Assembly (NCBI GenBank): GCA_028692975.1
Contig: JAQUWF010000026.1
Span: forward strand, 1 to 35,413
Direction: 5' to 3'
Length of the DNA stretch: 35,413 nt
Origin: Lachnospiraceae bacterium
Lineage (GTDB): Bacteria; Bacillota; Clostridia; Lachnospirales; Lachnospiraceae
The translations under genes were made by a program, and so were the position numbers. The notes beneath the pieces are model-generated. The model ran no database searches. It was not told the origin of the DNA and saw only the letters and a program-made list of their open reading frames with translations. This document shows, piece by piece, positions 1 through 6,700 of the stretch (positions are counted from its first letter, which is position 1; each line of letters opens with the position of its first letter).

Positions 1-168
1 GCCTGCATCCTTTTCATAAGACGTGGCCCGGATCACAGGCTCCACCGTTTCTTTCGTTTCCACCCCTGCCGTAAAGGAGGTTTCTTTCTCACTGTCAAAC
101 AGATAGTCTGACCGCATATCTGTGTAAGGCCGTTCATTCCCGGCCTGTTCCATCTTTCCAAAGGAAGG
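1..168 (-). pseudogene. Downstream part of the broken lipoprotein gene, cut by the window edge
   Basis: After the TAG at 169-171 the same frame continues for 56 sense codons (PSFGKMEQAGNERPY at its start) to the window edge, without another stop. An open same-frame continuation with similar charged composition suggests one gene interrupted by a nonsense change, for example CAG to TAG, rather than two genes. An internal ATG at 151-153 has only GGAAAG directly against it, which is poor spacing for a ribosome binding site, so independent translation is unlikely. A sequencing error is also possible. Confidence 0.6.
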
Positions 169-696
169 CTACACATAGGTCTTTTCCGGCTTTACTTCGG
201 GTGCCTCTTCTATCAGCTGCTCCAACCGTCTCATTTTCTCAGCAAGATAGTAGGAGCCGGAAGAAAAATCCCCTTTCTTCTCTTCCATCTTCCTGTACTG
301 CACCTTCAGTTCTTCCTTTGTCATGGGCAGCGCGCGGTATAGCTTCTGCCCCCTGGAAAAATAACTGCACAGGCCAGACAGCAGCTCCGCAGAAAATTCC
401 GTCTGTGCGAACTCATAGACCGGGGTATTGATGACCGGCTCCAGAGTAATGGCAAGGTCCGCCTGTATCTGTATCTTTCCCTCATTCCGGTCCATGATCT
501 CGCTCCATCTGGCAGGCACGTCAAGAACCTTTGGCTCCTGGTCTGTGACAGCAGAAATAGCCGTCCCCTCCGGCAGCCCCTGCGCCCTGCTTATCACAGG
601 AGGGACATCCGGCGTAGGGACACAGGAACAGAGCATTGTCGCAATTAACATCATAGACGAAGCAGCCAGCGTTTTCTTCCATACATATTTTTTCAT
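169..696 (-). CDS. Predicted lipoprotein, DUF6034-like, truncated by an in-frame stop
   Basis: The 175-residue product starts with a lipoprotein signal: basic MKKYVWKK, a hydrophobic stretch and a lipobox ending at Cys25 (MLCSC). It would be exported and lipid-anchored on the outer face of the membrane. The rest is hydrophilic, with a charged helical C-terminus. The pattern resembles the DUF6034 lipoproteins of Lachnospiraceae; this is recalled family resemblance, and no function is known. The start has GGGAGAGG just upstream. It begins 33 bp after the GHKL kinase stop, so it is probably the third gene of the LytTR operon. The frame continues beyond the TAG at 169-171, so this is probably the N-terminal part of a longer protein. 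Confidence 0.7.
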   Translation of the reverse strand: MKKYVWKKTLAASSMMLIATMLCSCVPTPDVPPVISRAQGLPEGTAISAVTDQEPKVLDVPARWSEIMDRNEGKIQIQADLAITLEPVINTPVYEFAQTEFSAELLSGLCSYFSRGQKLYRALPMTKEELKVQYRKMEEKKGDFSSGSYYLAEKMRRLEQLIEEAPEVKPEKTYV

Positions 697-729
697 TACC
701 TCTCCCTATAAACTGTTAATAGCAATACT

Positions 730-2091
730 TTACCTAAAAAAAGTTATTGTTGCAGCAAACTGCCCGGCATCATGATCGCAGTTCATAATACCGCCATTCT
801 TCTCCACAGCATGCCTGACTGATTTGATTCCATATCCATGTCCTGCAGCTTTATGGGATACATATTCTCCTGCGATTTTTACAGGTTCACTTCCTATACT
901 ATTTGCTATTTTAATAATCACAGACAGATTATTCTCATGCATTTTTATATGGATCCAACGTGTTTTTTCTGTCATTTTTTCACAGGCTTCTATGGCATTA
1001 TCCAGCAGATTCGATAAAATGCAGTACAAATCATACTCTTCGATCTGCAGCCCTATATCCTGTATATCTACCTGAAATGAAATGTTTTGCTTTTTTGCCT
1101 CCAGGATTTTTGTATTAATAACCAGATTTACGATTTCATTCTGACACCAGATACACTGATTCAGTTCATCCAACGGCTTTATTATTTTATCTAAATATCC
1201 CCGGGCGCTGTCCATATCTTCGTCTGAAATATATTTCCGTAATACTACCATATGGTTTTTAAAATCATGGTAGGTATATAAGCTGTTTTCATATACTTTT
1301 TTCATCTCGGTATAATTTGTTTTCCACATGTCGTTCTTCTCTTTTATAATCTGTAATTCCCGCCCGGTCATATAATAATTGAAAAGTATGGAAAAAAGCA
1401 GAAAGGACACCAGTATAAGAATCAGTACCAGCACAACGATATACACACCTTCTTTGTAGGAGGTACTCTTAAAAAGCTGTTTATATTTTTCTACGAGAAC
1501 AACTATGTCTTCTCCCTCTGCATAGTTATCCATCACTAAATGCCCCTGTGCCCAGGTTGATGCACACCATAGAATAATGCCATAGATCAATAATGCCCAT
1601 TTTCCAATCCACAGCCGTATCATATTTCTTCGCTTTCTGATGACCAGGAATATAAGGACTATCGTCAATAAACTCATAGTATAGCCGGCTATTCTCAGCC
1701 AGTCTCCCTGACCAAAATAAAAACGTTCCATCTGTACCTTGTCATCTGCCAAAAGAAGCATTGCCAAATCACCATAAAATACATGGAGCAGACCTATATA
1801 GGAAAAGAAGGCAAAAACCATGCCTATAGAGCGCAAATAGTTTTTCCGTTCCACCAGGCATATGGTGATCCACACAAAAACTGTATTACTGATAATGAAA
1901 GCATTGGAAAAATACCAGAATTGTCTATTATAAAAATAGAACAAACTGAGTATTGCTACTACAGACCCTATTACAATCCATTTCCATTTTCTATGGGGTC
2001 TTGTCCCCATAAGCCAGTAGTAAAACCCGAAGGCAGTCCCAATCTCTATGATTGTCGCCAAAAATTGCAATATCTGTATGATTATATTCAT
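730..2091 (-). CDS. AgrC-like GHKL sensor histidine kinase
   Basis: This 453-residue membrane kinase has about six hydrophobic segments in residues 1-240, then a cytoplasmic kinase core. His275 in YHDFKNH is the likely phosphorylated residue. The ATP-binding domain has the N-box NLLDNAIEA (Asn365) and the G-box GHGYGIKS near 417-424, which is the HPK10/AgrC layout with the catalytic elements present. It should autophosphorylate in response to an extracellular signal and pass the phosphate to the LytTR regulator encoded just upstream, whose stop overlaps this start as ATGA (2088-2091). No AgrB or AgrD peptide gene is visible nearby, so the ligand is unknown. Confidence 0.9.
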   Translation of the reverse strand: MNIIIQILQFLATIIEIGTAFGFYYWLMGTRPHRKWKWIVIGSVVAILSLFYFYNRQFWYFSNAFIISNTVFVWITICLVERKNYLRSIGMVFAFFSYIGLLHVFYGDLAMLLLADDKVQMERFYFGQGDWLRIAGYTMSLLTIVLIFLVIRKRRNMIRLWIGKWALLIYGIILWCASTWAQGHLVMDNYAEGEDIVVLVEKYKQLFKSTSYKEGVYIVVLVLILILVSFLLFSILFNYYMTGRELQIIKEKNDMWKTNYTEMKKVYENSLYTYHDFKNHMVVLRKYISDEDMDSARGYLDKIIKPLDELNQCIWCQNEIVNLVINTKILEAKKQNISFQVDIQDIGLQIEEYDLYCILSNLLDNAIEACEKMTEKTRWIHIKMHENNLSVIIKIANSIGSEPVKIAGEYVSHKAAGHGYGIKSVRHAVEKNGGIMNCDHDAGQFAATITFFR

Positions 2092-2795
2092 AGATTTTTG
2101 CTCCAGTATTGGTTCACCTGTTCTTTTACCTTTTTAATATTTTTCCGGCTGATAAACAGTTCTTTCCCGTTATCCATCTCAATCACATTGGTTCGAATAT
2201 GGCGGATATGGAAAATATTGATCACATAGCCTCTCTCAATAAAAACCAATTCCGGCATCTGCATGTCCTTTACAGTCTTTTCCAGGGTTTTCCTCTCCCG
2301 GTACTCTTCTTTTCCAGTAACAATTACCGCATTTTTCCCATCTTTGTAGATATATAGAACATCTTCGCAGTCAACCTTCGAAAAGCGCACCTGCGTCTGT
2401 ATGGTATAATACTTTTTTTCATGCATCTTCTCCACCACATCCTGCATAATAAGCGGCAGCTGTTCATGCATCTTCTGCTTCAATATGTATTGATGTGCCT
2501 GTATATGAATATCATAACTGGCCAGCGCAAATTCCGGGTGGGATGTAAGAAAAATAATACAGGCATCTTCCTGCATGCTCCGTATCTTCTTCGCCAAATT
2601 CAGACCGTTGATCTCCGGCATTTCCACATCCAGCATATACACATCAAAGGGACACTCATCCTGTACATCATACAGCAATAATTCTGGATTACTGTATTTT
2701 TGTATTGTCGTCGGTACCGTGATACACGCGTCTATTTCTTTCTGTACAATATCTAATAATTCTTCGTTATCATCTGCAATCGCTATTTTCAACAA
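2088..2795 (-). CDS. LytTR-family response regulator (AgrA-like)
   Basis: From the chosen start the protein has 235 residues: a receiver domain with the acidic pocket ADD and phosphoacceptor Asp56 (YMLDVEMP), then a C-terminal LytTR DNA-binding domain from about residue 125 (FIERGYVINIFHIR, ELFISRKN). I choose TTG at 2795 rather than ATG at 2810. That ATG overlaps GGGAGGG, which is an ideally spaced ribosome binding site for the TTG, and family members start M-L-K-I-A. It is the first gene of the operon with the GHKL kinase (4-bp overlap) and the lipoprotein. A direct repeat with 21-bp spacing upstream of the promoter is a candidate binding site for this regulator. Confidence 0.88.
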   Translation of the reverse strand: MLKIAIADDNEELLDIVQKEIDACITVPTTIQKYSNPELLLYDVQDECPFDVYMLDVEMPEINGLNLAKKIRSMQEDACIIFLTSHPEFALASYDIHIQAHQYILKQKMHEQLPLIMQDVVEKMHEKKYYTIQTQVRFSKVDCEDVLYIYKDGKNAVIVTGKEEYRERKTLEKTVKDMQMPELVFIERGYVINIFHIRHIRTNVIEMDNGKELFISRKNIKKVKEQVNQYWSKNL

Positions 2796-2861
2796 CGTCT
2801 GCCCTCCCATTCACGCGCTCATTTCCCTTTTCTATTCAATAATTGCAACTTTAATTTTACT

Positions 2862-2890
2862 ATTTTACAACAGGATTACCTGCATTTCAA
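2862..2890 (-). promoter_or_regulatory. Predicted sigma-A promoter of the LytTR/GHKL operon
   Basis: On the minus strand, -35 TTGAAA (2885-2890) and -10 TAAAAT (2862-2867) are separated by exactly 17 bp, about 65 bp upstream of the TTG start. The weak -35 suits an activator-dependent promoter. Confidence 0.6.
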
Positions 2891-2895
2891 AGTTC

Positions 2896-2925
2896 GTCCC
2901 TAAATGGTTCCATAATGTCCCTGAA
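2896..2925 (-). promoter_or_regulatory. Candidate LytTR-regulator binding site (two direct repeats)
   Basis: Minus-strand repeats TTTAGGGAC (2896-2904) and TTCAGGGAC (2917-2925) start 21 bp apart, the classic helical spacing of LytTR/AgrA sites (two 9-bp repeats separated by 12 bp). The proximal repeat ends five bases from the -35. That the operon's own regulator binds here is inference. Confidence 0.45.
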
Positions 2926-2971
2926 AAGTCATATAAAATTCTTTAAACTCTTTCTTAAAATCAAAAGCCAC
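2900..2971 (-). pseudogene. N-terminal scrap of a GyrI-like domain gene
   Basis: A GTG start at 2969-2971 follows AAGGAGAGAGG with 7-nt spacing and opens a 23-codon frame beginning MAFDFKKEFKEFYM, then unrelated residues and TAG at 2900-2902. That start resembles the N-terminus of GyrI-like small-molecule-binding proteins of clostridia (from memory). The good ribosome site plus abrupt loss of similarity suggests a gene truncated by rearrangement. Its 3' part overlaps the LytTR repeats. It could still be translated as a short leader peptide. Confidence 0.35.
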
Positions 2972-2992
2972 CGCTTATCCTCTCTCCTTACT

Positions 2993-3820
2993 CTACAGGC
3001 AACTGAATCTCCGTAAGTCCATATGACTTTCAATGGTTCTTGCAAACAATGGATTGTCAGCTAATCTTAGATTATGAAGTATCTCACACACACTATTTAC
3101 AATTACTGATTTATCATCCATTTTTTTCTGACTCTTCTTAACCGTAAGATCAATTAGATGAATCAAATGATTGGCATCCTCGATTTTATCTAGCACAGTT
3201 GATGAATCATAGGTATAATCCCAGGCTGGATAAAACCATTTACATGATTTTTCGCTTTTAATTCTATTTAGGCTTCGAATACTTTCATTACAATCAACAT
3301 AAATAGGTATATCTCCCTTTACCGGTACGCTATCTCCAATGAATAATGAGTCTTCTGCCTTGTATGATACTTCATCAATAGAATGGCCCTTGGTTCCAAT
3401 CACTTTAAATGAAAAAGCCTCATCTAACGCGAGTTCATCTCCATCTTTTACTTGTTGATCTATTGCAACCGATTTTCCTGCTAATTTGTAGAAATTCGGA
3501 ATTGGACGTTCCTTAAATTGTAAGTCAATATCCTCTATCCAGGGCATTTCTCCTTTACTTGCATATATCTTGCACCCAGTTTGCTCCTTAAACCATGCTG
3601 CTGTTCCAATATGATCAGGATGTGCATGTGTAAGAAAGATGCCCCGCAAGTCTGATAATTCTTTCCCTATTTCATGTATCCGTTCAATGATTATATGTTG
3701 GCAGCCTGCTACTCCTGAGTCAATTAAATAACAATACTTTCCTTCAATTAAGTAAACATACACATATCTTTTAATTTGATCAGTGACATTAAAATCTATC
3801 TTGACTTGATGTACTTTCAT
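2993..3820 (-). CDS. MBL-fold metallo-hydrolase
   Basis: This 275-residue protein carries the metallo-beta-lactamase metal motif HAHPDH (His65, His67, Asp69, His70) followed by GHS and IGDSVP metal-ligand segments, so it should bind two metal ions in a cytoplasmic hydrolase. It is the stand-alone MBL superfamily type, for which sequence alone does not fix the substrate. I take ATG at 3820: GAGGAGGGG lies about 7 nt upstream, whereas the ATG at 3844 precedes the conserved start and has no ribosome site. It lies 139 bp downstream of the TetR gene on the same strand, so it probably shares the TetR-controlled promoter. Confidence 0.85.
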   Translation of the reverse strand: MKVHQVKIDFNVTDQIKRYVYVYLIEGKYCYLIDSGVAGCQHIIIERIHEIGKELSDLRGIFLTHAHPDHIGTAAWFKEQTGCKIYASKGEMPWIEDIDLQFKERPIPNFYKLAGKSVAIDQQVKDGDELALDEAFSFKVIGTKGHSIDEVSYKAEDSLFIGDSVPVKGDIPIYVDCNESIRSLNRIKSEKSCKWFYPAWDYTYDSSTVLDKIEDANHLIHLIDLTVKKSQKKMDDKSVIVNSVCEILHNLRLADNPLFARTIESHMDLRRFSCL

Positions 3821-3887
3821 CCCTGGTCCCCTCCTCGTCTGCATCTGCGATAATCGCTCTTGCCTCTACACAAAACAAACAACTCAT
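3789..3887 (-). CDS. Possible 32-residue small ORF overlapping the MBL start
   Basis: ATG at 3885-3887 is preceded by GGGGAGGTAGCAT, an excellent ribosome binding site. The short product starts MSCLFCVEAR and ends at TAA 3789-3791, overlapping the MBL gene by 32 bp in another frame. It has a CxxC but no recognised domain. It might be a leader coupled to MBL translation, or a chance frame. Confidence 0.3.
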   Translation of the reverse strand: MSCLFCVEARAIIADADEEGTRDESTSSQDRF

Positions 3888-3959
3888 ATGCTACCTCCCC
3901 AACACATATAACCACTGAATCAAATTAAAATTAATGCACAGGAGTTTTTATATTTAGTA

Positions 3960-4529
3960 TTACATATTGTTGATTCCACTCATAAATACATTCACGCTAT
4001 TTGTAATGTAATCCGTTGCTTCAATAGCTGATAATTGCTTTCCAAATGATGCCTTTAGAAACACAAAGCCAAAATTCATTGATAAAAACTGCATTGCCAA
4101 GTTTTCAGAACTAATTGACTTATTAGGTAAATATTCATCAAAATAATTCACAAGCACCTTCTTAAATGTCATTGGTACTTGTAAAATTCCTTTTGATGTT
4201 TCTTTTACCAACTCTGGTGCTCGCAATCCTATTGAAATCTTAACCATCTGTGGTGTAACCTTTCTCATGTATTCCTGAGAAAAAGAAATCAGATCCTTTC
4301 TTATGTCTCCTGTACTTTGAAAATCAGTTTCTTTCAAAGAAGGATTCCATTTTGCCAATTGCATTGCAGACAAAATAATTTCTTTTTTATTTTTAAACCT
4401 TCGGAATATCGTGCTTTCATTAACTCCAGCATTTTCAGCAATCTCTTTCGTTGTTGTCAGCAAGTATCCCTTTTGTATAACAAGTTCCATTGTTGCATCT
4501 ATAATTTTTTCTTGCGTTTTATCATACAT
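3960..4529 (-). CDS. TetR/AcrR-family transcriptional regulator
   Basis: The 189-residue protein has an N-terminal TetR helix-turn-helix at about residues 8-55 (ATMELVIQKGYLLTTTKEIAENAG, then VNESTIFRRFKNKKEI), followed by an all-helical ligand-binding and dimerisation domain. It starts at an ATG with GAGGCGAG upstream. A perfect 8-bp inverted repeat at 4543-4562, directly downstream of a consensus promoter, is its likely operator, so it probably represses itself and the MBL hydrolase gene that follows. The effector cannot be read from the sequence. Confidence 0.9.
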   Translation of the reverse strand: MYDKTQEKIIDATMELVIQKGYLLTTTKEIAENAGVNESTIFRRFKNKKEIILSAMQLAKWNPSLKETDFQSTGDIRKDLISFSQEYMRKVTPQMVKISIGLRAPELVKETSKGILQVPMTFKKVLVNYFDEYLPNKSISSENLAMQFLSMNFGFVFLKASFGKQLSAIEATDYITNSVNVFMSGINNM

Positions 4530-4542
4530 AATCTCGCCTCAT

Positions 4543-4562
4543 ATGCAAGTGCTTACTTGCAT
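4543..4562. promoter_or_regulatory. TetR operator (perfect inverted repeat)
   Basis: The arms ATGCAAGT (4543-4550) and ACTTGCAT (4555-4562) flank a 4-nt centre. The site lies between the -10 and the tetR start, so a bound dimer would block transcription. Size and position are typical of TetR autoregulation. Confidence 0.7.
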
Positions 4563-4589
4563 TATAAATTTGTGACGATAATATGTCAA
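4561..4589 (-). promoter_or_regulatory. Consensus promoter of the tetR-MBL unit
   Basis: On the minus strand, TTGACA (4584-4589) and TATAAT (4561-4566) are 17 bp apart, a full consensus sigma-A promoter, with the operator touching its -10. Confidence 0.75.
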
Positions 4590-4645
4590 CACCTCATTTT
4601 CAGTACTGATATAAATCCGACAAATTCGGATCTAACACAGCAACA

Positions 4646-4729
4646 GGTCTGATATATTGTTCCTATACTACCTGCAAACGAATCATCTTTTTCGTTACCA
4701 AACAATTCGCTATCTGATGTAAATTTCAT
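4646..4729 (-). pseudogene. Fic/DOC-like fragment of a decayed RhuM-Fic gene
   Basis: In the frame +1 to the RhuM stop, beginning at the overlapping ATG (4727-4729), the translation reads MKFTSDSELFGNEKD and DSFAGSIGTIYQT. This segment belongs, from memory, to RhuM proteins carrying a C-terminal Fic/DOC domain, which continue with a conserved HSFSDGNKR motif. That motif is missing here: similarity stops at about 4646 and unrelated sequence follows. The linker normally between the two parts is also deleted. I read it as the remains of the 3' half after a frame-changing deletion. Confidence 0.5.
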
Positions 4730-5151
4730 TTTTGATATAACATCTGATCTGTTCGCTTCATAATTCGCACAACCTCATTTAACTGACTTATGCGATTATT
4801 ATTTACTGCGTAACCTTTTAATATGTACTCCTTTAATACGGAATTGGCCCATTTTCTAAATGCTATGCCTCGTTTTGATTTTACTCTATATCCAACAGAA
4901 ATAATAACATCTAACGAATAAAATGGTACTTTTTGTTTTACTCCAACAACACGCATTTTTTGCGTGTTGTTCTCACGTTCAATTTCATCATCATTAAAAA
5001 TATTATTAATGTGTTTTCGAATTGTTTTTTCATCTTTTTCAAAAAGCAGTGCCATTTGATTTGCTGTCAACCAAACGGTATCTTTCTCCAATTCTACATT
5101 TACTTGTAATTCAATTTCACCGTCCTTAAAAAGAACCAATTCATTTTCCAT
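4726..5151 (-). pseudogene. RhuM-family (virulence RhuM) protein, N-terminal half only
   Basis: The 141-residue frame has the RhuM hallmarks: a start like LVLFKDGEIELQVNVE, VWLTANQMALLFEKD, TIRKHINNIF, VPFYSLDVIISVGYRV, FRKWANSVLKEYI and KGYAVNN. Full-length family members are roughly 330 residues, many ending in a Fic/DOC domain. Here the frame stops after KRTDQMLYQK, and a displaced Fic-like fragment follows in another frame, so this is a truncated gene. RhuM proteins are accessory, often found with restriction-modification or toxin modules; their biochemical role is not settled. It overlaps the preceding HTH gene by 11 bp. The N-terminal domain could still be made as a protein. Confidence 0.75.
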
Positions 5152-5350
5152 TAGAAATGTCCCCTTTCTGATCTAATTTTTCCATTTTAACCTGATATGT
5201 CATCATTCGCAGTACATAATCAGGTAACTTACGATGACCCAACTCCCATTCTGTCATCGTTCTATATGGAATACCAAAATAGGTACAAAATTCTTTTCTA
5301 TTCATTCCTGTACTTTCGCGAAGGGTTCTTACCTGATCCTTAATCTCCAT
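5141..5350 (-). CDS. Small helix-turn-helix protein
   Basis: This 69-residue protein starts with an XRE-like helix-turn-helix: QVRTLRESTGMNRKEFCTYFG, then IPYRTMTEWELGHRKLP as the recognition region, and a short helical tail. GGAGGCACGTT precedes the ATG. Its end overlaps the start of the RhuM gene by 11 bp, so the two are translated as one unit. It is probably the regulator of that unit; a 9-bp inverted repeat frames its promoter. It resembles antitoxin-type regulators, but no partner function is proven. Confidence 0.75.
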   Translation of the reverse strand: MEIKDQVRTLRESTGMNRKEFCTYFGIPYRTMTEWELGHRKLPDYVLRMMTYQVKMEKLDQKGDISNGK

Positions 5351-5372
5351 AACGTGCCTCCATTTTTTTACT

Positions 5373-5415
5373 CATTGTGTATTTATCATAATACATATCG
5401 TCTACTTACACAATG
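5373..5415 (-). promoter_or_regulatory. Promoter of the HTH-RhuM unit framed by an inverted repeat
   Basis: The arms CATTGTGTA (5373-5381) and TACACAATG (5407-5415) are perfect complements. On the minus strand a -35-like TTGTGT (5408-5413) and -10-like TATGAT (5385-5390), 17 bp apart, lie between and within the arms. This fits autorepression by the small HTH protein; the assignment is inference. Confidence 0.4.
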
Positions 5416-5431
5416 CGTATTTTTATCACAA

Positions 5432-6403
5432 TTACGAAATATATTTTCTATGTGAATTTTTCACATTACTCTGATTAACCATCGCATAATGCATAGTTGT
5501 ATCAATCTGCTGATGTCCAAGTAATTGTTGCACCTGCTCAATTGGCATACCCTTATCAATTGCTTTGGTAGCCATGGTTCTTCGAAATTTGTGAGGATAG
5601 ATTCTTCCAACCTCACATTTCTTTCCAATACTTCGAATTCTGGACTCTACTCCATTTATAGTTAAATGTTCATATGGATATTTAAGAGATACAAATAACC
5701 ATTCGCTCTCATCTTTCCTTTGCTCTACATATTCCTGAAGATGAAGTTTTGCTTTTGCATCAAAATACGCCTTCCGCTCCTTATCACCTTTTCCATAAAC
5801 AATGCACTCTCTTTCATTAAAATCAATATCACTTATTTTTAGATTCACTAATTCGCCTACTCGAATTCCTGTAGATACAAGTAATTCAATCATAGCTAGG
5901 TCTCTAATTTTAACGCAGCCATCACGTAATATTTCTAGTTCTTCATCCGGAATAACTTCTTTCACCAACTTAGGAGTTTTTATCTTGTGAATCCTTCTAA
6001 CCGGACTTTTCAAAATAAAATTTTCTTCCTCTAGCCAAGCAAAAAAACTAGATAAATTACGTCGCACATTATCTACTGTTGTTTTTGAGCAGTCATTTCT
6101 CTTCTGAAATATTGATAAATAATTTCTTATATGCTCTGTTTCTATTTGTGCTATCGGAACATCTACCACACTAAGCATTCCACTTATTGTATATTTGTAA
6201 AATTCAATTGTTCGTTTCGAGCATCCTTCTATCTCTTTCGCCACAAGAAACGTTTGCATTATATCCAGATTATCTCTTGTTTCCTGTTGTTCCTGATTGT
6301 TTTCCATTTCTAAAAACAACACTTTCTGAAGCCGTTTCATCTGGTTTGAAGATAGTTCCTCAGACATTTTACTTAGAATTCCATACACCATATTTGCATT
6401 CAT
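5432..6403 (-). CDS. Tyrosine recombinase / integrase (XerC/D-like)
   Basis: The 323-residue protein has an N-terminal SAM-like core-binding domain (about 45-145, KRTIEFYKYTISGML) and a C-terminal catalytic domain. The full catalytic set is visible: Arg181 (STGIRVGEL), Lys205 (YGKGDKERK), His271 and Arg274 (HKFRRTMAT), His297 (LLGHQQ) and the nucleophile Tyr306 (MHYAM). It should cut and rejoin DNA at short paired sites. CGGAGGAATTGTT precedes the ATG. No conjugation or phage gene lies beside it, so it is either the integrase of a reduced island or an independent recombinase. Its attachment sites are not established. Confidence 0.92.
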   Translation of the reverse strand: MNANMVYGILSKMSEELSSNQMKRLQKVLFLEMENNQEQQETRDNLDIMQTFLVAKEIEGCSKRTIEFYKYTISGMLSVVDVPIAQIETEHIRNYLSIFQKRNDCSKTTVDNVRRNLSSFFAWLEEENFILKSPVRRIHKIKTPKLVKEVIPDEELEILRDGCVKIRDLAMIELLVSTGIRVGELVNLKISDIDFNERECIVYGKGDKERKAYFDAKAKLHLQEYVEQRKDESEWLFVSLKYPYEHLTINGVESRIRSIGKKCEVGRIYPHKFRRTMATKAIDKGMPIEQVQQLLGHQQIDTTMHYAMVNQSNVKNSHRKYIS

Positions 6404-6416
6404 AACAATTCCTCCG

Positions 6417-6445
6417 TTCGTTTTCCTTTATTGTAACAAACGAAG
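6417..6445. repeat. Inverted repeat upstream of the integrase gene
   Basis: TTCGTTT at 6417-6423 and its complement AAACGAA (6438-6444) lie 14 bp apart just upstream of the integrase ribosome site. This could be an operator or a recombinase arm site; nothing in the sequence decides. Confidence 0.3.
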
Positions 6446-6456
6446 GATAATATCAA

Positions 6457-6482
6457 AATGACAGGGGAACTCCCCTGTCATT
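6457..6482. repeat. Perfect 11-bp hairpin between integrase and rloAB
   Basis: The arms AATGACAGGGG (6457-6467) and CCCCTGTCATT (6472-6482) close on a 4-nt loop. There is no clean T-run on either side, only TTTGATATTAT on the minus strand, so termination would be weak. It may be a recombinase core or operator. Confidence 0.5.
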
Positions 6483-6527
6483 AAATGTAATGCAGATTTT
6501 AATTTAATGGAACAAACAACAAATTTA

Positions 6528-6543
6528 TGCATTTCTGCCAGGC
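6528..6543. repeat. Left copy of a 16-bp direct repeat bracketing rloAB
   Basis: TGCATTTCTGCCAGGC here recurs as TGCATTTCTGCTAGGC at 8965-8980 in the same orientation (15 of 16 identical). The two copies enclose rloA, rloB and the short frame behind them. A chance match cannot be excluded in a window of this size. Confidence 0.4.
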
Positions 6544-6544
6544 T

Positions 6545-6694
6545 TCAATATGTTTTCACAAACTGTCTGGCTCGAGATGAGCGAATGAATGTCATATCCA
6601 CGGCGTTTTTTGTTTGTGGGAATATATCAATGCATCGATGGTCATTTGGGTTAAATTCATAAACGTTGATGCGATAACAGTATGTAAACAAAAT
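6545..6694 (-). other. Unrecognised 49-codon open frame directly after rloB
   Basis: A frame opens just after rloB and runs to TGA at 6545-6547. It includes YRINVYEFNPNDHRCIDIF and ends ARQFVKTY. It has no ATG near its beginning (a TTG lies at 6689-6691) and no clear ribosome site. Its protein-like composition suggests the 3' remnant of a gene. I do not recognise the family. The rest of 6404-6700 holds only the hairpin and repeat listed separately. Confidence 0.3.
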
Positions 6695-6700
6695 TCATTT

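Noticed and set aside
2796..2810. ATG start for the first LytTR regulator
   Set aside because: The ATG overlaps the GGGAGGG ribosome site that is properly spaced for the TTG at 2795, and the residues it would add are not family-like.
5432..6403. tRNA-linked integration site next to the integrase
   Set aside because: No tRNA-like sequence is visible anywhere in the accessory block.
6457..6482. Simple intrinsic terminator for rloAB
   Set aside because: It is over 200 bp beyond rloB and lacks a proper T-run, so I list it only as a hairpin.
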